Source: a virus. Taken from it: a stretch of DNA of 26,160 bases. The position numbers were made by a program, and so were the translations under genes. Below are positions 6,310-12,440 of this stretch, piece by piece (position 1 is the first letter of the stretch; the number at the start of each line of letters is the position of its first letter). The notes under the pieces are model-generated. The model ran no database searches. It worked only from the letters and a program-made list of their open reading frames with translations, and was not told where the DNA came from. The stretch lies in IMG/VR virus record IMGVR_UViG_3300017720_000057, positions 1 to 26,160 of that record; one strand, written 5' to 3'.

Positions 6310-6506
6310 AAACAGGTGACTTAGTAAAAAGAACGCCTAAGTGGGGTGACTGGGTTGCTCAGAATCCATGGATGTACACAGATGAAGATCATCAGATTGG
6401 AATGATTATCAAAGTAGGCGCCTTGCGCCTTGTTGAAGTTGTGTGGCCTACTGGCATTAAAGCAGAAAGAAAAGATAAGCTGGAGGTTGTCAGTGAAGGT
6501 CGGTAG
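6306..6506 (+). CDS. small SH3/KOW-like protein, GTG start
   Basis: 66 residues: VKTGDLVKRTPKWGDW, a DHQIGMIIKVG turn, RLVEVVWPTGIKAE, tail KLEVVSEGR. It is nearly an ideal family member. The start follows AAGGCGG by 4 nt. 14-nt overlap with the next gene. Confidence 0.72.
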   Translation: MKTGDLVKRTPKWGDWVAQNPWMYTDEDHQIGMIIKVGALRLVEVVWPTGIKAERKDKLEVVSEGR

Positions 6507-6657
6507 TATCGTTCGTGTAAAGTCAATATCCGGACACCCCATCGGCATCATTGTCGAGATTGACAGTAGCTGCGGATGGCCGCGGGTTCTAATCGAATCA
6601 GGTAAACTAGTCTTCTGGCCAATGGAACAAATGGAGGTTATCAATGAAAGTCGGTGA
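6493..6657 (+). CDS. small SH3/KOW-like protein, GTG start (54 aa)
   Basis: VKVGSIVRVKS (GS replaces GD, and the upstream stop is TAG from GGT-AGT), GHPIGIIVEIDS, PRVLIESGKLV and tail QMEVINESR. GTG 6493 is chosen over the in-frame ATG at 6430 because it follows GGAGGTTG and restores the family N terminus and 14-nt overlap. Confidence 0.7.
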   Translation: MKVGSIVRVKSISGHPIGIIVEIDSSCGWPRVLIESGKLVFWPMEQMEVINESR

Positions 6658-6850
6658 TGCTGTGATGTTTACATCAAACTGCTCTTATTCACGATGGTTC
6701 TTTGGTCATTTAGGAATAGTTGAGAGCACAAACTACGCCAAAGATGGAAAGCTTCACTGTCGAGTTAGATGGATGCAGCCGGTCAAATACTTTGGCAGAA
6801 TGACCAAGATGTCTGATTTTTGTGCCGATAAGTTTACACTGTCAAAATGA
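6644..6850 (+). CDS. small SH3/KOW-like protein
   Basis: 68 residues: MKVGDAVMFTSN, FGHLGIVEST, LHCRVRWMQP, then a longer end (FGRMTKMSDFCADKFTLSK) with two Cys in the protein's second half. GGAGGTT precedes ATG 6644. It overlaps the next start by ATGA. Confidence 0.7.
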   Translation: MKVGDAVMFTSNCSYSRWFFGHLGIVESTNYAKDGKLHCRVRWMQPVKYFGRMTKMSDFCADKFTLSK

Positions 6851-7026
6851 AAATAGGTGATCTCGTTACATACACATGTCCATTGACAGAAAATACTTTG
6901 GTCGGTCATATAACTGACAGCATGGAAGATTTAAGCGGTTTTTACGTATACGAAGTTATATGCACAGACCCGTACGATAGAGGGTGGTTTGAAGACTATC
7001 AATTGGTGGTGATAAGTGAAAAGTGA
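6847..7026 (+). CDS. small SH3/KOW-like protein (59 aa)
   Basis: MKIGDLVTYTCPL, VGHITDSME, FYVYEVICTD, tail YQLVVISEK. Just below the usual length cut-off for gene finding, but the signature and the overlaps (4 nt before, 11 nt after) make it solid. In the 11-nt overlap the next protein's Ser-Asp codons (AGT GAT) supply the TGA. Confidence 0.68.
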   Translation: MKIGDLVTYTCPLTENTLVGHITDSMEDLSGFYVYEVICTDPYDRGWFEDYQLVVISEK

Positions 7027-7513
7027 TATTTGGTGGTCAGGATCTTTGTTTTCCGGCAGTGTGGCTAGATTAGACGCAATAGATGATGAAGATGATTATG
7101 GAAGAACATCTTCTGGTGATAGAAAGTATAGAGGAATGGTGTACAGCCATTTCAATTCTTTGGTTGGGTCTGAAGTCAATTACTATGGCGCTGACAGTGC
7201 TGAACATGCTTTTAAGATTGACGATATCGTATTCAAAGTCCTGGAAGACCCTAACGATGGTTATCGATCCTGCTTAGGCGTGATTGAATACGGAGAACAG
7301 AATAGCTCTATTTTCTTTCACACACCTGTAGCAAGAGTCCGGATCGAAATATTTCAAGAGTCTTCAGCGTACGGCAATGAAAAAGATGGATACAGGCTAG
7401 TTGACGTAAAAGACGGTCATGTGTGGCTAGAGTTTGGAACAGATCATACTGACGACTACTACCCAATGTTTGTTTTTAATCACCACCCGAGAGGTCCTAG
7501 TGATACCCCCTAA
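7016..7513 (+). CDS. hypothetical protein, 165 aa, embedded in the array
   Basis: The longest protein in the central array and not recognised. The N terminus (VKSDIWWSGSLFSGSVARLD) is followed by acidic loops. A middle part (residues 66-100) reads KIDDIVFKVLEDPNDG and LGVIEYGE, which could be a buried copy of the SH3-like pattern. The C-terminal third is rich in Asp, His and aromatics (WLEFGTDHTDDYYPMFVFNH), a possible metal site. It starts at GTG 7016 with an 11-nt overlap and ends with a 14-nt overlap. Confidence 0.72.
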   Translation: MKSDIWWSGSLFSGSVARLDAIDDEDDYGRTSSGDRKYRGMVYSHFNSLVGSEVNYYGADSAEHAFKIDDIVFKVLEDPNDGYRSCLGVIEYGEQNSSIFFHTPVARVRIEIFQESSAYGNEKDGYRLVDVKDGHVWLEFGTDHTDDYYPMFVFNHHPRGPSDTP

Positions 7514-7721
7514 GCTTAAAAGAAGTGGCGGTCCGGCGTACTTTCAAAAAGGAGATCTGGTAAAGCTCAGATATGATTTTGCATGGAGGGCTACTAAGAT
7601 AGAGAGTTACATTGACCACCCTATGATTGTTCTAGAAGTTCACGGAAATGCGATTAAAGTTTTAAGACCTGACGGCACTATTAAATCAGACCTCTCTGAA
7701 AATTATATACTTTTACCCTAG
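7500..7721 (+). CDS. small SH3/KOW-like protein, GTG start
   Basis: 73 residues from GTG 7500 (GAGAGG lies 7 nt upstream; the frame opens at 7434 only as a shadow). A 13-residue basic extension precedes the signature (FQKGDLVKLRYD). Then MIVLEVHGNAIKVLRPDGTIK gives a very clear V-x-x-x-D-G strand-turn, and the tail is NYILLP. It is the last gene before promoter 4. Confidence 0.72.
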   Translation: MIPPKLKRSGGPAYFQKGDLVKLRYDFAWRATKIESYIDHPMIVLEVHGNAIKVLRPDGTIKSDLSENYILLP

Positions 7722-7727
7722 AAGCAC

Positions 7728-7756
7728 GTGCAAGATTCTGTCTGTTGTAGTACAAT
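7728..7756 (+). promoter_or_regulatory. promoter, GTGCAA family, copy 4
   Basis: GTGCAA (7728-7733), 17-nt spacer, TACAAT (7751-7756). It lies only 6 nt after a stop codon. The region before the -10 (TTGTAG) is less like the others, but the -35 with its following G and the spacing are unchanged. AAAGGAGG (7780-7787) serves the next gene. Confidence 0.72.
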
Positions 7757-7793
7757 TAATATATACACGGTAACACAACAAAGGAGGTCCCAG

Positions 7794-7988
7794 ATGACCA
7801 AGAAGATCAAAGTTGGAGATAGAGTTTACTATCGAGCACCACGGATCGCGGATCGTAAGAAAGGATCAAAGCCAGAGTTTACAGTGGTAGAGCTTTATGA
7901 TGGCGGTCGAATGGCTAACGTCCGGCACGACAAAGGTTACATCTTCACCGGTTACATTGTAGACCGAATGACCAAGTACGTAGGATGA
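7794..7988 (+). CDS. small SH3/KOW-like protein (64 aa), basic
   Basis: KKIKVGDRVYYRAPRIADRK, an EFTVVELYDGGRMANVRHD strand-turn-strand, then TGYIVDRMTKYVG. It is strongly basic, unlike the acidic members. ATG 7794 has AAAGGAGG 6 nt upstream; the frame opens earlier at 7728, inside the promoter, and is rejected. First gene after promoter 4. Confidence 0.72.
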   Translation: MTKKIKVGDRVYYRAPRIADRKKGSKPEFTVVELYDGGRMANVRHDKGYIFTGYIVDRMTKYVG

Positions 7989-8125
7989 CAACACATCAAT
8001 GGATAGATCAAATAGCACAAGGCGTAATCCTCTCCGGAGGATACGCTTATTTGCTGGCCATGCTGGCCAACTACCTAGAAACAGGAAGCCCGTACTGGGG
8101 TCTGGAGGACGAGGATGATGATTGA
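7985..8125 (+). CDS. membrane-associated microprotein (46 aa)
   Basis: A central hydrophobic stretch (residues 10-30, IAQGVILSGGYAYLLAMLAN) and a strongly acidic end (EDEDDD). The start overlaps the previous stop by ATGA; TAGG precedes it. The acidic tail codons (GAGGATGATGATTGA) also hold the next gene's start. Confidence 0.5.
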   Translation: MTTHQWIDQIAQGVILSGGYAYLLAMLANYLETGSPYWGLEDEDDD

Positions 8126-8258
8126 TTTCTTGCTTAATGTTGCTGCTGTGGTTGTTGGCATCGTCGTTTATAAGAAGCTTGAGAATGTGTACGAAGACTT
8201 GCGATGGAAGTATTACCAACGTCATGATTCTTCAAAAGACTTTTGGGAGAGCTGGTGA
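8115..8258 (+). CDS. membrane microprotein with charged tail (47 aa)
   Basis: MMIDFLLNVAAVVVGIVVYK is an N-terminal membrane helix, followed by a charged amphipathic tail (KLENVYEDLRWKYYQRHD). This is the architecture of small inner-membrane regulators, but no family is recognised. GGAGGACGAGG upstream gives the ribosome site. Start 8115 or 8118. It shares one base with the next start. Confidence 0.58.
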   Translation: MMIDFLLNVAAVVVGIVVYKKLENVYEDLRWKYYQRHDSSKDFWESW

Positions 8259-8509
8259 TGATTAATATCAGCGACATTTTTACCGGGACAATTATTAGGT
8301 TTGTAGGGTGTGGAGATTGTGCTGGTAAGACAGTATGCTTTTTCTGTGAAAAGGGGGTAAAAAAATATGGTGAAGTTATTGCTGTGTACAGGGATTTCGC
8401 TATACCTACAGTTGAAGTTAAAGTGAAAGGCTCATTAAAGACTTTGGAGCTTACACAAGAAGATATCAACGATCCTTGTTTAGTTGAATCTATCTGTGCA
8501 GATGATTAA
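8258..8509 (+). CDS. small SH3/KOW-like protein with Cys cluster
   Basis: 83 residues from ATG 8258 (GGGAG at 8245-8249). The N terminus is changed (INISDIFTGTIIRFVGCGD) and a loop carries CGDC and CFFC, four Cys spaced C-x-x-C ... C-x-x-C that could bind zinc. Then YGEVIAVYR and TVEVKVKGSLKTLEL follow the family pattern. It resembles 10309, which also has a CFCFFC loop. Confidence 0.65.
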   Translation: MINISDIFTGTIIRFVGCGDCAGKTVCFFCEKGVKKYGEVIAVYRDFAIPTVEVKVKGSLKTLELTQEDINDPCLVESICADD

Positions 8510-8768
8510 AAATAGACAGAAAGAAGTGGGTAGAGTATTGTTTGGAAGAATGCCAGAAGACTTTGCAATAGAATTTCAACCTGATGTATATGTTGGTGAT
8601 TTACTAGAGATAAAAGAAAGCATGATGCTTATGGAGCCCATGGGGCCTGTGCTAGTCTTGGAGTCAGACAACGACAAGGGTATATATGAAATTATGTATT
8701 TGAGAAACAACTACGTAATAAGTTGCGGTCGCATGGATATTCGAAAGAAAATCTGTGAAGCCCGGTGA
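8502..8768 (+). CDS. small SH3/KOW-like protein
   Basis: About 88 residues from ATG 8502 (GTG 8496 and TTG 8484 are in frame and no good ribosome site decides between them). An N-terminal basic extension is followed by PDVYVGDLLEIKES, MGPVLVLESDNDKGIYEIMY and the tail MDIRKKICEAR. 14-nt overlap with the next gene (GTGAAGCCCGGTGA). Confidence 0.62.
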   Translation: MIKNRQKEVGRVLFGRMPEDFAIEFQPDVYVGDLLEIKESMMLMEPMGPVLVLESDNDKGIYEIMYLRNNYVISCGRMDIRKKICEAR

Positions 8769-8970
8769 TCTAGTGAAGTACCAGTGGCCTTCATTTTTAG
8801 GTGAGATGAACAAAGAGTTTGACAGAGGGATTGGCATTATTCTAAGCATTGAGGCGTGGGAAGACGGCGGCTCTGGTCGAAACTGTGGTGTAAGCGTCGA
8901 TGTGATGTGGCCAAATGGCACTATTGATACTTGTCTAGATGACGAACTTTTTTTGGAGGAAGAGATTTGA
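8755..8970 (+). CDS. small SH3/KOW-like protein, GTG start
   Basis: 71 residues: VKPGDLVKYQWPS, GIGIILSIEAW, SVDVMWPNGTIDT, tail ELFLEEEI. The V-M-W-P-N-G turn is the strongest form of the family's second motif. The next start (TTG) overlaps its stop by 4 nt. Confidence 0.72.
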   Translation: MKPGDLVKYQWPSFLGEMNKEFDRGIGIILSIEAWEDGGSGRNCGVSVDVMWPNGTIDTCLDDELFLEEEI

Positions 8971-9161
8971 GTAGCAGTAATATTTTTCTAGGGGATCTTG
9001 TTCTTAATCACTTGTGGAGGTACAATGGCTACGATGATGTTGGATTAGTTGTCGCCATACTCAATAGCTTTACTTCTCCTCAATTACTTGCTGTAATGTG
9101 GAATAATGGAAAAATAGAAAAAGTTTATGAGGATGAAGTGGAAGGAGTTGTTCTAGAATGA
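8967..9161 (+). CDS. small SH3/KOW-like protein, TTG start (64 aa)
   Basis: SSSNIFLGDLVLNHLWRY, VGLVVAILNS, LLAVMWNNGKIEKV, tail VEGVVLE. TTG 8967 is the only start that leaves the signature complete; GGAGGAAG lies 5 nt upstream. ATGA overlap with the next gene. Confidence 0.68.
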   Translation: MSSSNIFLGDLVLNHLWRYNGYDDVGLVVAILNSFTSPQLLAVMWNNGKIEKVYEDEVEGVVLE

Positions 9162-9289
9162 ATGAAGCAGGACTTTTAGCATTTCAGCTAGCAGAATGGT
9201 GGGAAGCTGTGATTATTACAGGGTTCGGTTCTCTACTACTTACAACTTTTACAATTATCTGTTGGAGAAAAATTGGTAAATCCACATAA
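9158..9289 (+). CDS. membrane microprotein (43 aa)
   Basis: NEAGLLAFQLAEWWEA, then one membrane helix (VIITGFGSLLLTTFTIIC) and a short basic tail (WRKIGKST): N-out, C-in topology. GGAG lies 13 nt upstream and ATGA overlaps the previous gene. Its tail overlaps the next gene by 17 nt. Confidence 0.58.
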   Translation: MNEAGLLAFQLAEWWEAVIITGFGSLLLTTFTIICWRKIGKST

Positions 9290-9497
9290 ACATAAAGTTC
9301 ACGTAGGTGATCTGGTAGAGTTTTATAGTTCATTTGACTCATTCATGAGAGATTATGAGCATCGAAATCCAGGCATTGTAATTGAAACAAGAATAGGGAA
9401 GCGTACAGGATCGCTAGTAGATACACAGTCAGCAAAAGTAATGTGGTCAGATAGTTCAGTAACTTCAGAGCACTCAACATATCTTAAGATGGTGTAA
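9273..9497 (+). CDS. small SH3/KOW-like protein, TTG start
   Basis: 74 residues: a His/Lys-rich extension (VNPHKHKVHVGDLVEFYSS), PGIVIETRIG, SAKVMWSDSSVT, tail TYLKMV. TTG 9273 has GGAG 6 nt upstream; no ATG or GTG alternative keeps the signature. Confidence 0.66.
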   Translation: MVNPHKHKVHVGDLVEFYSSFDSFMRDYEHRNPGIVIETRIGKRTGSLVDTQSAKVMWSDSSVTSEHSTYLKMV

Positions 9498-9499
9498 CA

Positions 9500-9793
9500 T
9501 TGAGCGGGCTAAGATACAAAGATAGAAACCCTGTTGTTGGTGACATGTTAGTGGTCACTCCTTGTAAAGATCGCTACCAACACATACCTGCAGGACAGCC
9601 AGAAGAAGAGTTTCTAGGAATCATCTACGAAATTCATCGTGACAAGTGGGGGCACAAAAACAAAGTGTTGGTTGAATGGTCGGAAAATGTGCCACCTAAC
9701 TACAATCCCCGACATGGATTTAGCGGCATTAACATTCACAATCTTCGTCATGAATTTAAGATCATTAGAGATGGAATAGAGGTTGTAGGGTAG
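9500..9793 (+). CDS. SH3/KOW-like protein with long loops, TTG start (97 aa)
   Basis: RYKDRNPVVGDMLVVTPCKD, a 20-residue loop, FLGIIYEIHRDKWG, NKVLVEWSENVP, a second long loop with HGFSGIN, and tail IEVVG. It is a stretched family member in which both loops are expanded. TTG 9500 is 3 nt after the previous stop; AAGATGG is the only purine-rich stretch upstream. Confidence 0.62.
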   Translation: MSGLRYKDRNPVVGDMLVVTPCKDRYQHIPAGQPEEEFLGIIYEIHRDKWGHKNKVLVEWSENVPPNYNPRHGFSGINIHNLRHEFKIIRDGIEVVG

Positions 9794-10059
9794 TGGGCCC
9801 GGGTGATCTAATAACTGCTACGTGGCCCGACGGCTCAAAAGTTGTAGGAATATATGCTAGATCTGAGCGTGGATATGTAGTGATCTTAGACTTACAAAAA
9901 AACAAAGAGGTGAATTGCAATATGAGAACAGTAAAGCTTGAGCCAGGTAATCAGAATAAGATTTACGACGCTGATAAGATAGTTCGAACTATCCAGTTAA
10001 CTGTGGCTTTTATTTGGGGGTGTTTGCTCGGAGCATGTCTTTACTGGATTGCCATTTAA
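9793..10059 (+). CDS. SH3/KOW-like domain fused to a C-terminal membrane helix, GTG start
   Basis: 88 residues. Residues 1-50 are an array domain (VGPGDLITATWPDGSKVVGI, then VVILDLQKN). Residues about 67-88 form one membrane helix (IQLTVAFIWGCLLGACLYWI) ending at the stop. It thus joins in one chain the two types of small protein that are otherwise separate genes here, and would hold the SH3-like domain at the membrane on the cytoplasmic side. Stop and next ATG share one base. Confidence 0.68.
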   Translation: MGPGDLITATWPDGSKVVGIYARSERGYVVILDLQKNKEVNCNMRTVKLEPGNQNKIYDADKIVRTIQLTVAFIWGCLLGACLYWIAI

Positions 10060-10319
10060 TGGTAGGTCTGATCAATTACAGGAATTCCAGTGCCAACATT
10101 GGTGATATGATAAAGTTCAAAGACGTCAGGATGGATGGCACTGTCAGGTCTGAACACGTGGGTATCATATATGATATTGTGGAAGGTTACGCGAGACTTC
10201 AGTGGATCGACAACTTAAAGCCATATGGTTACGTAGAAGATGTTGGTTACTCAATTACAAAAATACAATACGAATACGATGTATTCACCATTTTAGCAAA
10301 GGTAGAAGATGTTGAATAA
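10059..10319 (+). CDS. small SH3/KOW-like protein
   Basis: 86 residues from ATG 10059 (the frame opens at 10014 only as a shadow). SSANIGDMIKFKDVR, HVGIIYDIVEGYARLQWIDN, then an added beta-like segment (SITKIQYEYDVFTILA). It overlaps the next gene by 11 nt. Confidence 0.65.
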   Translation: MVGLINYRNSSANIGDMIKFKDVRMDGTVRSEHVGIIYDIVEGYARLQWIDNLKPYGYVEDVGYSITKIQYEYDVFTILAKVEDVE

Positions 10320-10554
10320 AGGCGATTTAGTCCAAGTAAAAAGCGATAAGTACTGCAGATATTCAACTGATGTTTTTAGCGGTGGATGTTTTTGTTTTTT
10401 TTGTGTCAACAACATGCGTAATGCCATGGGACTAGTCACTGTAGTGTGGACAGACGAAGACGATAGCCAGTCTGCTATTGTGGAGTTTGCATGCGGCGAG
10501 AATGTTTTTAGAGAGCGTGAATATCATACACTTCAAGTGTTAAGTCGAGCGTAA
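10309..10554 (+). CDS. small SH3/KOW-like protein with Cys-rich loop
   Basis: 81 residues: LNKGDLVQVKSDKYC, a loop GGCFCFFCVNN, AMGLVTVVWTDEDD, a later Cys, and tail HTLQVLSRA. The clustered Cys and the one at 8258 suggest a metal-binding sub-branch. It is the last gene before a 114-nt gap that carries promoter 5. Confidence 0.66.
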   Translation: MLNKGDLVQVKSDKYCRYSTDVFSGGCFCFFCVNNMRNAMGLVTVVWTDEDDSQSAIVEFACGENVFREREYHTLQVLSRA

Positions 10555-10609
10555 GGGATTCTAGAACATGCATACTCTCAACTTTAATCGACACTGTTTA
10601 TTGTAGCGT

Positions 10610-10638
10610 GTGCAAGACTCTATTGGGTGTGGTATAAT
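10610..10638 (+). promoter_or_regulatory. promoter, GTGCAA family, copy 5
   Basis: GTGCAA (10610-10615), 17-nt spacer, perfect TATAAT (10633-10638), with GTGTGG before the -10. The 10555-10668 gap around it holds no other feature that I can see. A purine-rich leader with AGGAGAGGAGG serves the next gene. Confidence 0.82.
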
Positions 10639-10668
10639 AATACTATAAACAAGGAGAGGAGGTCTTAG

Positions 10669-10923
10669 ATGACCGCTTTTGATAAAACAAAAACTCGCAT
10701 TCGGTTTTTAATAATGGAGCAGCTTCCTGTCGACGGTCGTTACGTTTCAAAGGCCGACTTAGAACAGAATGTATCTATAGACGCCCGTAGTTTAAGTCTG
10801 TGCTACTCCACGAACTTGTTTGATAATATACTCAACGACCTTATTAAAGATCAATACGTGGTCAATCTGGAGGGCAAGGTAATTGCTACTCACATGGGCT
10901 TAGTTAAGTCAAATATTTTATAG
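10669..10923 (+). CDS. hypothetical protein, possible small winged-helix
   Basis: 84 residues, no known motif. The order (helix TRIRFLIMEQL; RYVSKADLEQNV; helix SLSLCYSTNLFDNILNDLIKDQ; strands YVVNLEGKVIATHMG) is the H-H-H-strand-turn-strand order of a winged-helix DNA-binding domain. That is a structural guess. It sits alone between promoters 5 and 6, as a regulator might. Confidence 0.7.
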   Translation: MTAFDKTKTRIRFLIMEQLPVDGRYVSKADLEQNVSIDARSLSLCYSTNLFDNILNDLIKDQYVVNLEGKVIATHMGLVKSNIL

Positions 10924-10928
10924 ACCTC

Positions 10929-10957
10929 GTGCAAGTATTGAGCAGATATGGTATATT
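10929..10957 (+). promoter_or_regulatory. promoter, GTGCAA family, copy 6
   Basis: GTGCAA (10929-10934), 17-nt spacer, TATATT (10952-10957), with ATATGG before the -10 and TTTATGTGGTTAAGGA after it, like copies 1-3. It is 6 nt after a stop codon. Confidence 0.8.
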
Positions 10958-10989
10958 GTTTATGTGGTTAAGGATTAGGAGTTAAACAC

Positions 10990-11799
10990 ATGTCTCGTCG
11001 TAGAAAAAGTAAGTTCGCCATCGATTTTAACCAAGAGCCTAAGGTAGTTGCGCGACTTGTCTTGAAGGATTTACTTCGAAAGCACCCACGCGGTGCTACC
11101 GGAAAGCTTTCTAGCAAAGACTATGAATATGGTCGTAATCCTTACAAGTGCTACCGAAGCTCAGCTGAGCGTGAAGGTGTTGGTATTTACTGCGGATACA
11201 CTGAGGATCAGATCTTTAATATCTTCATCAAGCCGGGAGCTCCTCTTTCAGGAGGATACTCACCTATAAATCAAGCGCTTGAGTTTCTTTGGAAAAAGGA
11301 TGAGTACCCTAAGCTTACTGATGCAGAGATTGAAGACCGTTATGAATGGATCCCTGAGTCTACTATTACGAGGCGTGGCAACAAGATTCGTGATAGAATT
11401 GATGCTGTTAAGCGCATCATTGAGAACCGCGGTCGCCCCGGTGTTTACCGAGTCAACACAGGATATCGATCAACTTTTAGTGACGTCAACTTTTACGTTT
11501 GGGCAAAGAACTTAAAAGATGCTGAGGGTCAATTTAATCTTTTGACAAAGCCTTTATTGGCTGCAGCTGATCCTCGATTTACAATGGAAGATCATGTCTG
11601 TACTACACAACATGAGTATGATTCTAAGCCTGATGCATTACTAACCCATTCTCAAAAAACTATTGATGAAATGAATGATCTAGAAGTCCGTCTGCAGAAA
11701 CAAATGGATGATATCAAGAAAAAACTAGAAGGTCTCCGCGGCATTAAAGAGATGGTTACGCAAACAGCTGTTAACTCCATCTTGTCAGAAGGCGTATAA
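10990..11799 (+). CDS. hypothetical protein with C-terminal coiled coil, 269 aa
   Basis: Not recognised. Very basic start (SRRRKSKFA), a soluble core with many Tyr, Arg and Gly (residues 45-175, including GVGIYCGYTEDQIFNIF and RGRPGVYRVNTGY), and a coiled coil near residues 217-255 (SQKTIDEMNDLEVRLQKQMD). It is the largest protein of the left half and has its own promoter (copy 6), with AGGAG 9 nt before ATG. A role in nucleic-acid binding is suggested only by its charge. Confidence 0.8.
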   Translation: MSRRRKSKFAIDFNQEPKVVARLVLKDLLRKHPRGATGKLSSKDYEYGRNPYKCYRSSAEREGVGIYCGYTEDQIFNIFIKPGAPLSGGYSPINQALEFLWKKDEYPKLTDAEIEDRYEWIPESTITRRGNKIRDRIDAVKRIIENRGRPGVYRVNTGYRSTFSDVNFYVWAKNLKDAEGQFNLLTKPLLAAADPRFTMEDHVCTTQHEYDSKPDALLTHSQKTIDEMNDLEVRLQKQMDDIKKKLEGLRGIKEMVTQTAVNSILSEGV

Positions 11800-11807
11800 T
11801 CGATCTT

Positions 11808-12074
11808 ATGATTAACTCAACACTACAGTGTATTACATATTTTTTAGAAGCAGCTATGTCGACACATGTGCTGTATGACGCTGTTTACTTATTTCTAGTT
11901 GCTTTGTTAGTGTCTGCATCTTTTGGAGGAACTCTTACATTTGTGGGGGCTGAGTATCTATGCAAAAATCTAGTACGCAAACTAAATTTAAAGTGGGTGA
12001 GCTGGTTAGATTTGTTCATGTCAAAAAAAGTAAACACCCACAAATATGGAAAAGAACAGAAGGGTTGGGTGTAA
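11808..12074 (+). CDS. membrane protein overlapping the next gene by 115 nt
   Basis: About 88 residues with two hydrophobic parts, the main one at residues 25-48 (YDAVYLFLVALLVSASFGG), and a basic C-terminal tail. The tail lies entirely within the first 115 nt of the next gene, in another frame, which is unusual even here. No strong ribosome site precedes ATG 11808. The N-terminal part is likely coding; the true C terminus is in doubt (see the A7 run at 12023-12029). Confidence 0.5.
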   Translation: MINSTLQCITYFLEAAMSTHVLYDAVYLFLVALLVSASFGGTLTFVGAEYLCKNLVRKLNLKWVSWLDLFMSKKVNTHKYGKEQKGWV

Positions 12075-12229
12075 TAGTGTCAACTAATAAAATTGAAGAA
12101 TCTGATTTAGATACGTGTGTCTACACTGTCTTGTCAAACGGGGAAGCTTTTGACTGTATCGAAGTTTATCCTATAGAATCTTCTGAATATGTGCGTGCTA
12201 ACAATGAAGATAAACACAGAAAAGAATAG
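11960..12229 (+). CDS. small SH3/KOW-like protein
   Basis: 89 residues: KFKVGELVRFVHVKK, GLGVIVSTN, CVYTVLSNGEAFDCI, tail EVYPIE then a charged end. The family signature begins at about residue 10, so the long overlap with the membrane gene cannot be removed by choosing a later start. It overlaps the next gene by 26 nt. Confidence 0.65.
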   Translation: MQKSSTQTKFKVGELVRFVHVKKSKHPQIWKRTEGLGVIVSTNKIEESDLDTCVYTVLSNGEAFDCIEVYPIESSEYVRANNEDKHRKE

Positions 12230-12440
12230 TATTACAGAAGGTGATCTGGTGATGCTTAGCACTTCGTGGCCTCAAAGATCTGTAACACTTTCTGCAGTAT
12301 CTAGCCCAAACATTGGAATCGTGACTGAGGTCAGGGCTGCAGCAGGAATGTACGATGGTCATCGTTACGTAAAAGTTTTATGGGAAAACAATACTCACAG
12401 AGAGCATCACATAAAAGATCTGATCAGAGTTCGGCAATGA
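12204..12440 (+). CDS. small SH3/KOW-like protein
   Basis: 78 residues from ATG 12204: a polar extension, ITEGDLVMLSTSW, NIGIVTEVRA, RYVKVLWENN, tail LIRVRQ. It overlaps neighbours by 26 and 4 nt. Confidence 0.68.
   Translation: MKINTEKNSITEGDLVMLSTSWPQRSVTLSAVSSPNIGIVTEVRAAAGMYDGHRYVKVLWENNTHREHHIKDLIRVRQ

Noticed and set aside
10014-10058. Earlier starts for several array genes (1604, 2984, 5630, 6430, 7434, 10014, 12380)
   Set aside because: Each would add residues that are only shadows of the preceding gene; the chosen starts restore the MK-x-GD signature or a standard overlap.
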